Origin: Phragmites australis
Taxonomy: Eukaryota > Streptophyta > Magnoliopsida > Poales > Poaceae
Length of the DNA stretch: 64,000 nucleotides
NCBI RefSeq assembly: GCF_958298935.1
Contig: NC_084927.1
Span: 37,390,501 to 37,454,500 of the forward strand
Direction of reading: 5' to 3'
Under the pieces are notes generated by a model. That model was not told where the DNA came from. It ran no database searches and saw nothing but the letters and a program-made list of their open reading frames with translations. A program made the position numbers and the translations under genes. This document shows, in pieces, positions 1 through 10,460 of this stretch (positions are counted from its first letter, which is position 1; each line of letters begins with the position of its first letter).

Positions 1-640
1 AGTGCAGAAGATCACTATTTTTATAGTAAAATGAGTCTAGTGCTACTGTATCCTACATTAACTAACATCAAGTACTGTTGCTACACTATTTCAATACATT
101 GTAAGGAGAACTTTGTACTGTAGCGATTAATCCAGAACGTTCTGTCGATCTGACGGTTGAGATTTATTACTACTACAGATTATAGTAGATCCTATGTAGT
201 GGCTACTAAATAGGATCCCAGTCCGACTATCAGAGTCTAGATGATGTACAAATCTGCAAGTACAAGCAATTTTTTATGTTGCTCGTCTGTAGACTGAATG
301 ATAGTGATCAACAAGATTGCATGCCGTGGGGCCATATCTTTTTCTTTTCAAGTGCAAACCTCGACATGTTTAACTTTAGCCGTCCAATCAATCATGTTCT
401 GTCACTTTGGTTGTAAGGCATTGCTCTTTTATTTTCAGAAAATCAACGATTTTGCTAGTTGCATGAACTTGCAGGCAGGCCCGCGTCACTTGTACTCCTA
501 AATACGATGCATGTACTTGCATCTTCTGTGTTCAATACAACATGCACAAAAATATCAACAATTTTGCTAGTTAAAAGATCTCTTAGACCCCTAAAAAAAA
601 CCTATCAGACTATTATCAATAGGTGGCAAGGTGGCCGGGC
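1..640. other. AT-rich intergenic DNA
   Basis: No coding region, RNA gene or repeat boundary is recognisable here. The short open frames lack similarity to any family I know and have no splice context. Confidence 0.6.
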
Positions 641-680
641 ACCCGTGACCTAACAAGCCTAGTGTACCTTATACCCCTGA
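641..680 (+). repeat. Left copy of a 40-bp direct repeat
   Basis: This 40-bp stretch recurs at 3666-3705 with one mismatch (C/A at its tenth base). The pair brackets a segment of about 3 kb that holds a TIR element and a WD40 gene fragment. The right copy lies 218 bp beyond the element's 3' TIR. The arrangement resembles the flanking duplications left by staggered-break repair; that is inference. Confidence 0.85.
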
Positions 681-2183
681 GCCTAAGAGCAACTCCAACA
701 ACACATCCATATTTTACCATCCATATCCCTATATGGATTACCATATATAAAGATTTCTTCTCCATAATACTCCACCACTCCAACAGCACATCCATATTTT
801 ACCATCTATATTCTCTCTCCTATTTTTTAATAGTATTCTATAACTAACAATATATTCGTAACGACTATATTTTTGTAACGGTTATATTTCCAACGGCTAT
901 GTAGTCAGCTATATTTCTAACGGCTATGTAGTCGGAACCTATCAAGTAGTGTTTTTATTATAGAGGGGTGTAGTATTTTTAAATTATGTATGATGATATA
1001 TGCAGTTCTTTATGAATTAATGTATCATATTTTTTGACACAACTTATAATTTCAACAACAAATAGCTCGTACAACAAATAGTTCACATAACAATCATCAG
1101 TTACAAGGGGCACCGATTCATATACCCATATCCTTACACAAAAGCCTGATCAGTATCAATTCTACAAATTTCACACTATTGAATTAGGAACATATCAAAA
1201 GTAGAACTCAGCGAACATATCATATACATTCCGAGTATAACCTTTTCTAAAGAAAATTACAGCACAGTAGCCTAAATCCCAAGAAAATTCCGAGTATAAC
1301 TCTCCTATATTTTATTAAATTTTTTAACTAACCATACCCAATCTAATCCAACCAAATCTGTGCACACAGGAACCTTCATGCATCATCAAGAACTAGGGAC
1401 CAACACAAAAAAATGAACAATTCTACACGACAAGCTTGACGAGGTGCTCTCATTTCTTTGGAAACCTGAAGACAAGCACATGGGGTATTCAGAGATAGTA
1501 TGCAGGCAGCTTGTTTCTTTTTTGTTTTTTTGGATGCAGCTATCATTGACACTACTACTTTAGAAATCAAAATGTACAGCAAGAAATCCAATACAAAACA
1601 ACTAAATTGGGCAAATTAATTGTAGTGCGACTTTTGCTGGGGTTTCTGATCATGGAAGACCAAGCTGCTCCATAAACTTTGGTCTACTGTAGAGAGCTGT
1701 CCATGCAAAATCAATTGTACAGAGCATGCAAGGACTTATCGTTATCGGTGTCACAGCATTACCGGAGAGATAAAACTAGCGGCACTATCTTGTAAAGATA
1801 ACATTTGGTCAATTTTAGGGAAACAGCTTTTGGGAAATCATATATTTGACTGTTGCTGCAGAGATCAACTAGGTGATTTCACAAAGCAGGGCAACACTAC
1901 AGAGATCAAGCTTTTGGGAAATCATTCAGACATCTGAATACCAGATTATGTTATGATGTCGAAGCACAAGCAGCTTTTGGGAAATCACTCAGACATCTGA
2001 ATACCAGATCATTGTTCAAATTTATCCAGCATTATAAATTAACTTGAATTGAGAACCATCAATTAACTTGCATCATAGTTTGTTCTTCACTTGTTTTTCC
2101 ATAACTCCTGCAAATCAACAGATCTGACTTCTGAGCATATATACCTCATACATACCAGAGGAAGTAATATGAAGCAGTCCTCA

Positions 2184-2467
2184 GCATACGCGACCGTCGA
2201 CGCAGAGCGCTCGAGGCAGCACACGAACCTGCGTCGTCCCGTGACAAGGTTGAGCATGGCGAGCGCGACGCGGCCTGACGGGTGCACGGTGGGCCCCTCG
2301 GCGGCCTCTCGGCGCGGGAACGTGCGGAGCGTGGCGAGGAGCGCGAAGCCGTCGGCGTCGTAGAGGTGGAGCGCGGAGGCCGCGGCGGAGGGGTCCAGGA
2401 GCGGGCAGAGGTCGACGACAGTGGGGAGGTCGTAGAGGCGGATGGAGTCGTCGACGCCACCGGAGGC
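2184..2467 (-). pseudogene. WD40-protein (PAK1IP1/MAK11-like) gene fragment
   Basis: Read on the minus strand, the frame contains SGGVDDSIRLYDLP, LHLYDADGFALLATLR, FPRREAAEG, HPSGRVA and LNLV in order. From memory these match the first WD40 blades of plant p21-activated-kinase-interacting-protein-1-like (MAK11-type) proteins, a ribosome-biogenesis family of about 350 residues. Relative to that family two stretches are missing, one of roughly 20 residues between the DPSAA and HLYDADG blocks and a shorter one before LNLV. After about 95 residues the frame runs into unrelated sequence. There is no family start and no later blades, so this is a captured or truncated fragment with no expected function. 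The family call is from recall; the fragment nature is clear. Confidence 0.7.
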
Positions 2468-2943
2468 CGCAGGCGGGGGCGGCGCCCAGGGCCACAGGCG
2501 ACGAGGGCGGCGGGGGCGGAGCGCAGGGCCGCAGAAGCTATCCCGTCGTCTCCTCTCCCTCATCTTCCTCGGAGGCGGCAGTGGAAGGTGATTTGGGGGA
2601 GGAAATGGAATGGAGGAGTGGGTGTGGGCGGCCCCAAGCCCCTTCTCTGTCCTGCTCCTGCTCTCCGGCCAGATCTGGGAAGACGGAGAGGGAAGAAAAG
2701 GCCGGATGTGGCGACGCGGCTCCGTCCTAGTCCCGAGCTGGTCGGGGTGGTGGCGGGAAGACACGGGGCGGAGCGGCGGTTGGGGGATGGCGTGGGGAGA
2801 GAGACACGCCAGATATGGCATGTGGGAAGGACGGCAATGGAGTGTGCGCCAAAGTAGCGGGGATGACAGCGTTTATGTTGGAGACCGGTTTTTGACCTTT
2901 TTAGCTAAAAATCAGGATAGCATGGATGATAACGGTTCTCTTG

Positions 2944-3433
2944 GGGCGTGTTTGGTTTAGCTGCTCCACTCATGCAGGATGCGCGCGTGCAGCCAGACAG
3001 AGAGAGACTGACGTTTGGATGGCTGCACCCGCTGGTGCAAATGCATCCGCCCAGCCAGACCGGCGGGAAACGCCGGATTCGGTCGTTTCTCCCGGGCCTG
3101 GCCGGCGGGATGCAGCAGATTAGCACTAATGACGAATAATTAGTAAATATTAGCTTATATTAATATTTTTTAAATTAGATTAAAGTTTAATATGATAAAT
3201 TAATTATTATAGAATGTATTTATGTTAAATAAACATCATATTAATACTTGTTTTTTATTTCAATCTAATGTAACGTATACTCGTGCGGGCAACCAAACAC
3301 AATCTCTTCTCAGCCAGACTGAACACATGCAGCCAACCAAACAGACCCTACTGCATCTCCTCAGCCTGTCTCAACTCAGCCTGCATGAGCCATACGAGCC
3401 AGGCTGAGGACGTTCGGGCAACCAAACACACCC
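2944..3433. mobile_element. Tourist-like MITE, 490 bp
   Basis: The ends are GGGCGTGTTTGGTT and AACCAAACACACCC, imperfect inverted repeats, flanked by the trinucleotide TTG at 2941-2943 and 3434-3436. A 3-bp T-N-N duplication is typical of PIF/Harbinger (Tourist) elements. The right half carries a second internal AACCAAACA block. Related copies lie at 9802-10460, 11304-11754, 36823-37183 and 37221-37578. Confidence 0.75.
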
Positions 3434-3665
3434 TTGGAGATGCTCTAATGTACCTTATATCTATGTTTTATCCTGATATTTCAGTGACCCAGAGCGAGAT
3501 TAAAAATAAGATCTTATTATTAAATATAAATCGTTCAGAGCTAATTTTTTCAATTTGCTACTGAACCGATATACACAGTATACATATATATATATATGGG
3601 GCCTTTAAATTTTGAGGACCCAAAGCGGTCGCACCGCTCGACCCCTCGGAACCGGCCCTGTTTAT

Positions 3666-3705
3666 ACCCGTGACATAACAAGCCTAGTGTACCTTATACC
3701 CCTGA
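3666..3705 (+). repeat. Right copy of the 40-bp direct repeat
   Basis: It matches 641-680 at 39 of 40 bases. The sequence just upstream, ending GAACCGGCCCTG, resembles the terminus of a grass hAT-type element, but no partner end was found. Confidence 0.85.
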
Positions 3706-5173
3706 TCAAGGCCAGAAAGACACCAGCCTATTGTAGCTATGGATTTACTGCAGCCTCAAGAGCTTAGTTGGAATTTTTAGAACTTGGTCCTTTTAAAAAA
3801 AAAAAATCTACATATGGATCCATAAAAATTAATACCGAAAAATAGACTTTTTACGGCGCCATAATATTTAGCGTGTGGTTAAATAGCACAGCACAATTAA
3901 CGCCATCTGTCACTCAGTAGGCACTCAACAGATCGCATTCGCGCGAACTGAGCAAGAGAAATCCCAACAACCTGAACGCAGCAGAGTCGGTGCACACCAT
4001 CAGAATAGAGCAGGCCACTCCCCAGGAGTGATGCCTGCTGTATTAGCGACTTCTGGGTGGCTACAGTGGACTATACTGTACATAACATCCATGGTTCAGT
4101 CAGTGTTCAGATGCAAAGAGCTCCTTGGTCTGGTGCAGCTATAGGCTCTCGGACCGGTGCTGCTTCGGTTTGTTCTTTCTTCTTTTGCTTCTTTCCTTTT
4201 TGGCCTTTCCCTTGGCCACCTTTGGTCCTGAGGAGGTGGAGCATATAAATTTATTGTGATTCAACATTGTTCCAAAACACTAGTTCTTTTTTAGTAACTT
4301 GATCGTAACCAACTAATAATCACCCAGGTGATATCAGTAAAATTATAGTACATGAGACATCTCAATTCTTTATAAGATTATTATCCGCCAGTACAATATG
4401 CTGGGATTTGAGGGGATTTTCTTTTTAAAATTCAAATTTGAAAATGAAGTCAAAATTGAATTTGAGCAAATTCCATGAGAAAAAAAAAAGAGGAGAAGAC
4501 CTTGGACCGGTGGGCCGCTTTCAGGCTCGGAGCCCACCCAGCCTGGTCGTCCTCGATGACCTCACGGGACGTTCCAGAGAGGGGGCCGCCGCCACTTTGG
4601 GCACTGAGGCTTGTTCGCCTTAGGCGGCAACCCGTTCATGCTCTATCAAAATTGGATGGGGGCGTCATGCGCTCACCTTTGGCTCGGGTGGATAAAACCG
4701 GAGTGATTACTCTCCTCTGAATCCAACTTCTTCGAGCTCTCCACTTTCTCCTCATCCTTTACTACTCTCCACCTTTCTTTAGGGATGAAAACAGCTCAGA
4801 ATCGGTCTAAACAAGCCTTCACTGTATTTGAACCTTTTTTTTTTTGCTAGAAACAAATTTGAATACAGATGGTTCGGACACACATTTTTGACGGCCAGAA
4901 AAGTTGTTTATGTACCATCGTTGTGGGTTAAGCTGCAAATCAAACAGTAGTTCAATAATGTACAGCTGTTAATAAATAGTTACAATATATAATTGAGGTT
5001 GAGGTTAACCAAATACACAAAGCATGCAAGTGAATATAGTAACATAACCCATACTAGCCAGTAGCCACGGAGGTTTAAGCCTTTAAGGTAACGGATCGCT
5101 CCACTGTATAATGTGTACAGCACGATCTATAAATCAAATAATTCAGAAAGGTGGGTTTGTATTGCAGACTCAC
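3706..5173. other. Intergenic DNA without recognisable genes
   Basis: I see AT-rich sequence with one GC-richer patch near 4500-4700. No family-level protein match, tRNA or complete TIR element was found. The 3' end of the neighbouring OTU pseudogene should have continued here, but no such exon was recognised. Confidence 0.5.
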
Positions 5174-5975
5174 CATGTGAATGCATGTTTCTTCTTGTGA
5201 CAAGAGAAGCTGCTTGCAACTCCATATGGCCAGCCCAAGTCCCATTCTTTAGCATAGAAGCGCAATCGCAATATTCTTCAAAGTTCGAACGGAACTTCAT
5301 CCTCGATAAATGGCTCGAACTCCTCCCGGTGTTTCTGTAGAATCACATAATAAGGATCAGAGAGTTTAGATAGTCCAACGCCTACATACACCACCAGCAA
5401 TTTGGCATGTTCTACTAAACCCTGACCCTCCTATAATTTGTGAAATCCTGACTATAATTACAGGCCACCGATTATGAAAAGTTGCTGTGCATACCACAAT
5501 GTATTCCACAGCCATTGCTCGGTACTTCGTGTGTTCTTGCTCACTGCCGTCAAGCTGGTCACCCATTGCCCTGCAGACTACAATGAGCAGTCATATAACT
5601 CAAAAGAAGCACTAGTATTCTGTTTAAAATCAATTAGCATCTTCTTCTTAGGATGATAATGACATGCACAGTAGAATCTAAAAGAAGTCAATCCTAAACC
5701 TGAAGAAGCAGTTCCCATCTGCGGTCACTTCGACTATCTTTAGCCCAAGGGAGTCCAGCTGCGCCCTGAACTCCGCTATGTCAGCCTTCTTCCTGAACTT
5801 CTTCTCCTGCGACGGCATCAGGAACGAACGAACGAAAGAAAACAAGTCAAATCCTCCTGATCAGGAGAGGATCCAAGCGCGAAGATTAGTACATTCAAGC
5901 GTAGTTTGCTACCGCGTCGCGCTTCGGCTTGTGGAGTTTGGGCGCCACGGCTGCTTTTTTCTTCTTCTGAACCAT
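5174..5975 (-). pseudogene. OTU-domain deubiquitinase, frameshifted relic
   Basis: Four minus-strand exons can be joined. Exon 1 is 5913-5975 (starts MVQKKKK). Exon 2 is 5700-5806 and includes the catalytic-loop motif VTADGNCFFR. Exon 3 is 5495-5570 (AMGDQLDGSEQEHTKYRAM). Exon 4 is 5174-5334 (KHREEFEPFIEDEVPF, later TWAGHMELQAASLVTRRN). All splice sites are GT-AG. The Asp/Cys loop of the OTU protease fold is present, and the order matches plant OTUD3-like (OTU7-type) proteins that remove ubiquitin. Exon 4 is broken: a 7-bp insertion around 5276-5290 brings in a stop straight after PFE, and a 2-bp loss is inferred near its 3' end. The later exons with the catalytic His are not found downstream. 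It was probably a gene once and is now non-coding. Confidence 0.75.
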
Positions 5976-6010
5976 CCTGCTATCCTTTTGTGGGTCTTCT
6001 TCAAGAACTC

Positions 6011-6046
6011 GGCGGGCGGCGGGCGGCGGGCGGCGGGCGGCGGCCG
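6011..6046. repeat. GGC-rich microsatellite
   Basis: A short run alternates GGC and GGGC just upstream of the OTU relic's start codon, in what would be its 5' leader or promoter. Confidence 0.8.
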
Positions 6047-6766
6047 ACGGCGAGGTGGGAGCGCAACTACAGAATTCCGCCGCTGTTGCTCATCGATGGG
6101 CTGAACGGGCCCGGTTGGGATACTGTTTCGAGCCGATCAGGCTCCTCTGGGCCGTGCGATCTGACTCGTGCCGGGGTTCGGATCGTGGCCTGGAACAGTT
6201 AGTTAATTCGATTTTTCAAATTTATTTTAGGCGTTGCTTTTTTCTAATATTCATTGTACATAAACACTGTGTTATAATTTATTTTCATATGTGTGGTTTG
6301 AGCAATTACAGTAGTGTTTGCTAATTTTCTTCGTAGCTAGCTATTCCGGTAGTACGAATCTTTTCTATGTACCACAAATTATCAGTCAGACGTCACAAAA
6401 GATTTCTAAACACACAAAGTTGTGACTCTAGGCCCGTCTGGTAGGGTTCTGAGTTTTTTTAGGAACATTTCGGTTCTGAATTCTTTTTAAAATGGTTTTC
6501 TAGTGAATTAAAATTACTTTTGGAAATCGTTTGGTTTGCTAGCTAATTCGGTTTCCTGAGAGAGATGATGGTTGTGTAATTAACCAAATTACCCTTTTTT
6601 GTCCTGATTTGATATGTTTTTAATAACAATATCGAAAATGAGTGCTATTAAAATATATGGTTTTAAGAAGACGTTACAAAATACATACCAAGTACTTTGT
6701 GTAGTCGTCGCTAAAAATTGATTTTTTTAAGTACAAATATATGGATCCTACCACTATGCTCCCTGC

Positions 6767-6991
6767 TTGCAATTCACCCTTGCAGCCATCGATTTTAACC
6801 CCAAGCCTGCCCATAAACCTAAGACCACCGTACAAATTTCCATCACATCCCTTCGGACTCAGGGGAGATTGACAGACACGGCGACGGCCAACAAGATCCA
6901 AACAGCCTTTCGTGGGCACCTGATTTGTAGGCACGTCAGCATCATCCGTGTCGGGATACCGAGGCTGACCTTAACATGCCCGACTACATGA
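6767..6991 (+). pseudogene. IQ-motif protein fragment
   Basis: The frame contains ATANKIQTAFRGHLICRHV, which fits the calmodulin-binding IQ pattern (I-Q-x3-R-G-x4-R). The preceding residues (KPAHKPKTTVQIS...) could be a linker. There is no upstream exon or continuation with a family signature, and the frame stops soon after the motif. I take it as a captured or decayed exon of an IQ-domain (IQD or BAG-type) gene. The short motif could be a chance match. Confidence 0.4.
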
Positions 6992-7124
6992 TCTTTGTGC
7001 CCTGCAACTTCACGGAGGTACAGATCTGAAGATGCGGAGGAGCTTGGCGCGAACGAGTCCATGGAGGAGGGGGGGGGGGGGGGCAAGTAAGGAATAGGTC
7101 GTCGATTCTACGAGAAACTATTTA

Positions 7125-7491
7125 GGGGCCGATTCGGTAGTGATTTGGCTGTACAGTTCAAAAGAGTGAATCGTTTTTAAGACCATCTCTAACTATATTT
7201 ATTTTATTTTGTTTTTTTTTTATTTTATTTTTTCTTATCTTTAACAGTTTCTTTTTGAAGGGATCGTGAAAAGAAAGAAGAGAGAATCTCGTTCTAAAAT
7301 GAATGATTCTAAGAATCTATTTATGATAGAAACTGTGAAAAAAAATCGTTAAAACATAAAAAAAATAAAAAAACTCTTTGGAAAGAAATTTTAATCCCTA
7401 ACGAGAATTCAACAGTATAACCGTTTCACTAGTAAATCAGGGGGGCTCGGGTCCGTTTGGAACGGATTCCACGATTCGGCCAAACGGCCCC
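7125..7491. mobile_element. MITE with GGGGCCG termini
   Basis: The left end begins GGGGCCGATTCGG. The right end, reverse-complemented, begins GGGGCCGTTTGG. The interior (7179-7400), rich in A/T homopolymers, matches the element at 33028-33340. The flanks TTA and TTG are compatible with a diverged 3-bp target duplication. Confidence 0.5.
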
Positions 7492-7764
7492 TTGATTACG
7501 ATGACGATACACACGGGACACGGCACGTTCCCCGTTTCCGAAATCAGAACAAAATAATATTGAACCGCATGGCCCACATGGACAACAGATGAAGAGAAGG
7601 GCACGCCACGGGGCCCACGTGGCAGAGTACACGACAGATCGGTAGCGAGCTAGCGAGGAACGAGTGGCGCCAGTGTCCAAAGCAAATTCTATCAGAACTC
7701 TTAGAGAAAGACCCTGTGAAACTTTTATCTGCGTCACACTTTGGGCTCACACGTGTACGAAAAA

Positions 7765-7923
7765 AAATTATATGAGACCCTTCGCAGAAAGATCTTCGTA
7801 AGATCCTAATCTACACCGTTCGTTCTGAATTCAACGGTCTGATTGAATATATATGAGAGAAATACAGAATACGTGTCACACAGAGATAAAGATCTTTCTG
7901 TAAGATCGGGTCTCACAGAATTT
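7765..7923. repeat. Short foldback element upstream of the phytol kinase
   Basis: The left arm contains AAATTATATGAGACCC and AGAAAGATCTT. The reverse complement of the right arm reads AAATTCTGTGAGACCC followed by AGAAAGATCTT. A further degenerate copy of the right arm lies just downstream, before the gene's start codon, so this element may form part of the promoter. Confidence 0.6.
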
Positions 7924-8052
7924 CCTTCCCACGCGTACGCACAGACGTGATGAAAAATGTGTCACACGGAGACATAAATCTACCCGTGAGTTCCGATCTC
8001 ACATAATTTGCTTCCCAGCGTCCCCGCTCTCCTGTCCTGTCTATTGAAGCAC

Positions 8053-9628
8053 ATGGCCGCGGCGGCGTGGTCCGGCACCGCCTGCGCCTCCTTCCCCAAC
8101 TCCCTGCTGCTCTCGCGCTCCCTTCCCTACGCAGCCTCCTCGCTGGCGCCTTCTTCAGGGAGCTTCATGCAGCGGCGACTTCTCCAAGGCGTCGGCACCC
8201 CTGCCATGGCGGCGCTGGCGCCGCCGGCGGTGCTACAGGATGTAGCGGCCACGCTGTTCGTCACCGCCGGCGCCTACTCTCTTGTGCGCACCTTCGATGT
8301 GCTCACCGAGCGGCGGCTCGTCGAACAGGTCTCGGCCTTCACTAATCCCCCGCATTTCTTGTCTCAGTCTGTCGTGTTTTTGAGAGAAAAATGTGGATGT
8401 ATCTAGAGATATGGTGTCATTTTGATATAAATTACTGGAGGAAAGATGATCCTATCAAGTCTAGACTAATACTCGTCGTGAACTGGTTGCTGCCCAAATT
8501 AACCCAACGATTTCAAGATCCATAACAAAGGGGGTCGAGGTTTTGATTGATCAAAGAAACATAGATGCCATCTGGTGTTTCTTGTTCGCTTCTTATCCTT
8601 GCTATCAATGACGGCAGAGTTTGAGCAGGAAGATTGTTCATGTGCTATCCGGCGTTCTGTTCATGTCATCCTGGCCACTGTTCAGGTATTCCGTGCCACG
8701 GCATCAAGCCTCAGAATGTTCACAGGCACCACAATAGGCATGACATAGTTTAAGAAAAACATGTTTTATTGTTTGCAGTAATTCGACAGAAGCACGGTAC
8801 TTCGCGGCGGTTGTTCCATTCTTGAACTCCATAAGGCTTCTGACATACGGACTCCGTCTCTACACCGATGAAGCTTTAGTAAAATCTGTGACCCGTGAAG
8901 GAAAACCAGAGTAATCATATTGTTGAAGCAATTATCCTTGACTGTTCTATTGTGTTCTTTTAGTACGCCACTCCCTGACAAGAACTTTGGTTATTTCTAC
9001 AGGGAATTGCTGAGAGGTCCTCTCTATTATGTCCTGGTTCTGCTGTTCAGTGTTTTAGTCTTCTGGCGCGAGTCCCCCATTGGGATTGTTTCCTTGTCGA
9101 TGATGAGTGGTAGCGATGGTATTCCCCAGCATCAAGCATAATTGCCGTTATATTGTAGACCGCCGTGCATTTGATTGATTCTGCTAAGTATCTGTATCTG
9201 CATGGTCCTTAATTTTGCAGGTTTTGCTGACATTATCGGTAGAAGGTATGGCTCACTGAAGTTGCCATTCAATAAGAAGAAGAGCTGGATCGGGAGCATC
9301 TCTATGTTCATTTTCGGTTTCCTGCTATCAGCTATGTAGGTTTTTGCCTCAAATGCATTGCTGATTCTTATGATGTGTCTTGAGAGTTTTTTTTTTTTTT
9401 GGTTAATAACGCATTGATCTGTTTCATTTCAGAATGCTCTTCTACTTCTCAAACCTTGGTTACGTTCATGTTAGCTGGGAGGAGGCACTTGGTAAGCTGG
9501 TCCTTGTTGCATTGGCAGCCACCGTAGTGGAGTGCATTCCTGTCACAGATGTTGTAGATGACAATATCTCTGTTCCTTCGGCCACCATGTTGGTAGCTTT
9601 TCTGCTGTTTGGCTCCGGCGCACAATGA
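8053..9628 (+). CDS. Phytol kinase, chloroplastic
   Basis: It phosphorylates phytol (or farnesol in the sister clade) with CTP to phytyl monophosphate, feeding tocopherol synthesis from chlorophyll-derived phytol in the plastid. Six exons join in frame with GT-AG introns: 8053-8328, 8618-8685, 8779-8910, 9003-9118, 9221-9335 and 9433-9628, giving 300 residues, the usual length. The Ser/Ala-rich first 55 or so residues look like a transit peptide. The rest is a multi-span membrane protein with RKIVHVLSG near residue 95, SGSDGFADIIGRRYGS in the middle and CIPVTDVVDDN near the end, all family hallmarks. The start is the first ATG of the frame. Grass homologues as I recall them have Gly where SGSDG has its second Ser. 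MITEs flank both sides. Phytol kinase and farnesol kinase cannot be separated by eye. Confidence 0.92.
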
Positions 9629-9801
9629 CTAAATACTAGTAGTATTAAGTAGATGCTTTGAGTTCCCCCTGGAATCTCTCCTACCCCTTCTGCCTTGCTG
9701 TGAGCCTGTGATTGGCTAGCTCTCTGGCTGCCCTTTGTCTTTTGATCCGTGATTGGCTGGAGAGGAATGGGGAGCTTCTATTGGCTGGCTGCAATACATT
9801 A

Positions 9802-10460
9802 TGAGCGCGTTTGGCTGCACGAGCGCCGGCCTGGCTCCGCGCGTGCAGGCCCGGTGCGTTTGGTTGTTCGCGCGCGTGGGCTGGCCAGGCTCCCCGTGCA
9901 AAACCGTTGTGCCGGCCGAGCTCGCGGGAAACGGATTATGATAGTATTTCTCGTGAGGTTGGCTCGCTCAGTGTAGTCGGTGTAGGTGTATGTATATATT
10001 TTTTTCATTTAATTCCTAATTTTAATTAGATATATCTAAAAATTCTAAATATTTTTATGAGAAAATTAGAGCTTCTAACACTTTATTTTAATTGGTTTGA
10101 TCCAAAAAGCCTAAGCTAATATTTAATTAAAATTCTCCAAAAAAACCTACTTTTATAACTTTTAGTAATTTTTTATACTCAAATAAATTTCCAAAAAATA
10201 GGAAAATTCACTAATACTCTTATCATGTGATATACTAATTTATAAAAATATTTTCAACCATGTATTATTTGGTGAAAAAATGAGTTCGTATGTAATACAA
10301 TATATATTCATACGAGCAACCAAACACAATCTCTTTTTAATCAGATTGATCACATATAGTCAAACAAATAGATCATATTATATCTCTTTAGTTTGACTTA
10401 ACTCGGACTGGCTCATCAGATACGAGACAGCCTGAGCCATACTGGCAACCAAACGAGCCC
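9802..10460. mobile_element. Tourist-like element with an AT-rich insert module
   Basis: The left end TGAGCGCGTTTGGCTG and the right end GGCAACCAAACGAGCCC are imperfect inverted repeats of the same kind as 2944-3433. The left third is GC-rich, as in that copy. The middle (about 10030-10300) is AT-rich and closely matches both arms of the foldback element near 49.4 and 50.9 kb. The flanking target duplication is not clean. Confidence 0.6.

Larger units (their letters stand above)
684..3448. mobile_element. Composite TIR element carrying a gene fragment
   Basis: The left end (684-698) reads TAAGAGCAACTCCAA. The right end (3434-3448), reverse-complemented, reads TTAGAGCATCTCCAA, so 13 of 15 bases match. 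This terminal motif is common in grass MITEs and in larger elements that capture genes. The 11-mer TGTACCTTATA occurs at 663-673 and again at 3449-3459, directly after the right TIR, which is compatible with a target duplication if the left boundary is about 10 bp further out. Inside lie a WD40 gene fragment and a nested Tourist-like element abutting the right end. No transposase frame is visible, so it would be non-autonomous. Its superfamily is uncertain. Confidence 0.5.

Noticed and set aside
2282..2857. 191-codon plus-strand frame over the WD40 fragment
   Set aside because: It is the antisense shadow of the GC-rich fragment.
9830..9870. Resemblance of a stretch to miR160 (GCCTGGCTCC)
   Set aside because: It lies in the GC-rich end of a MITE, the match is partial and no precursor-like hairpin with a miRNA* was seen.
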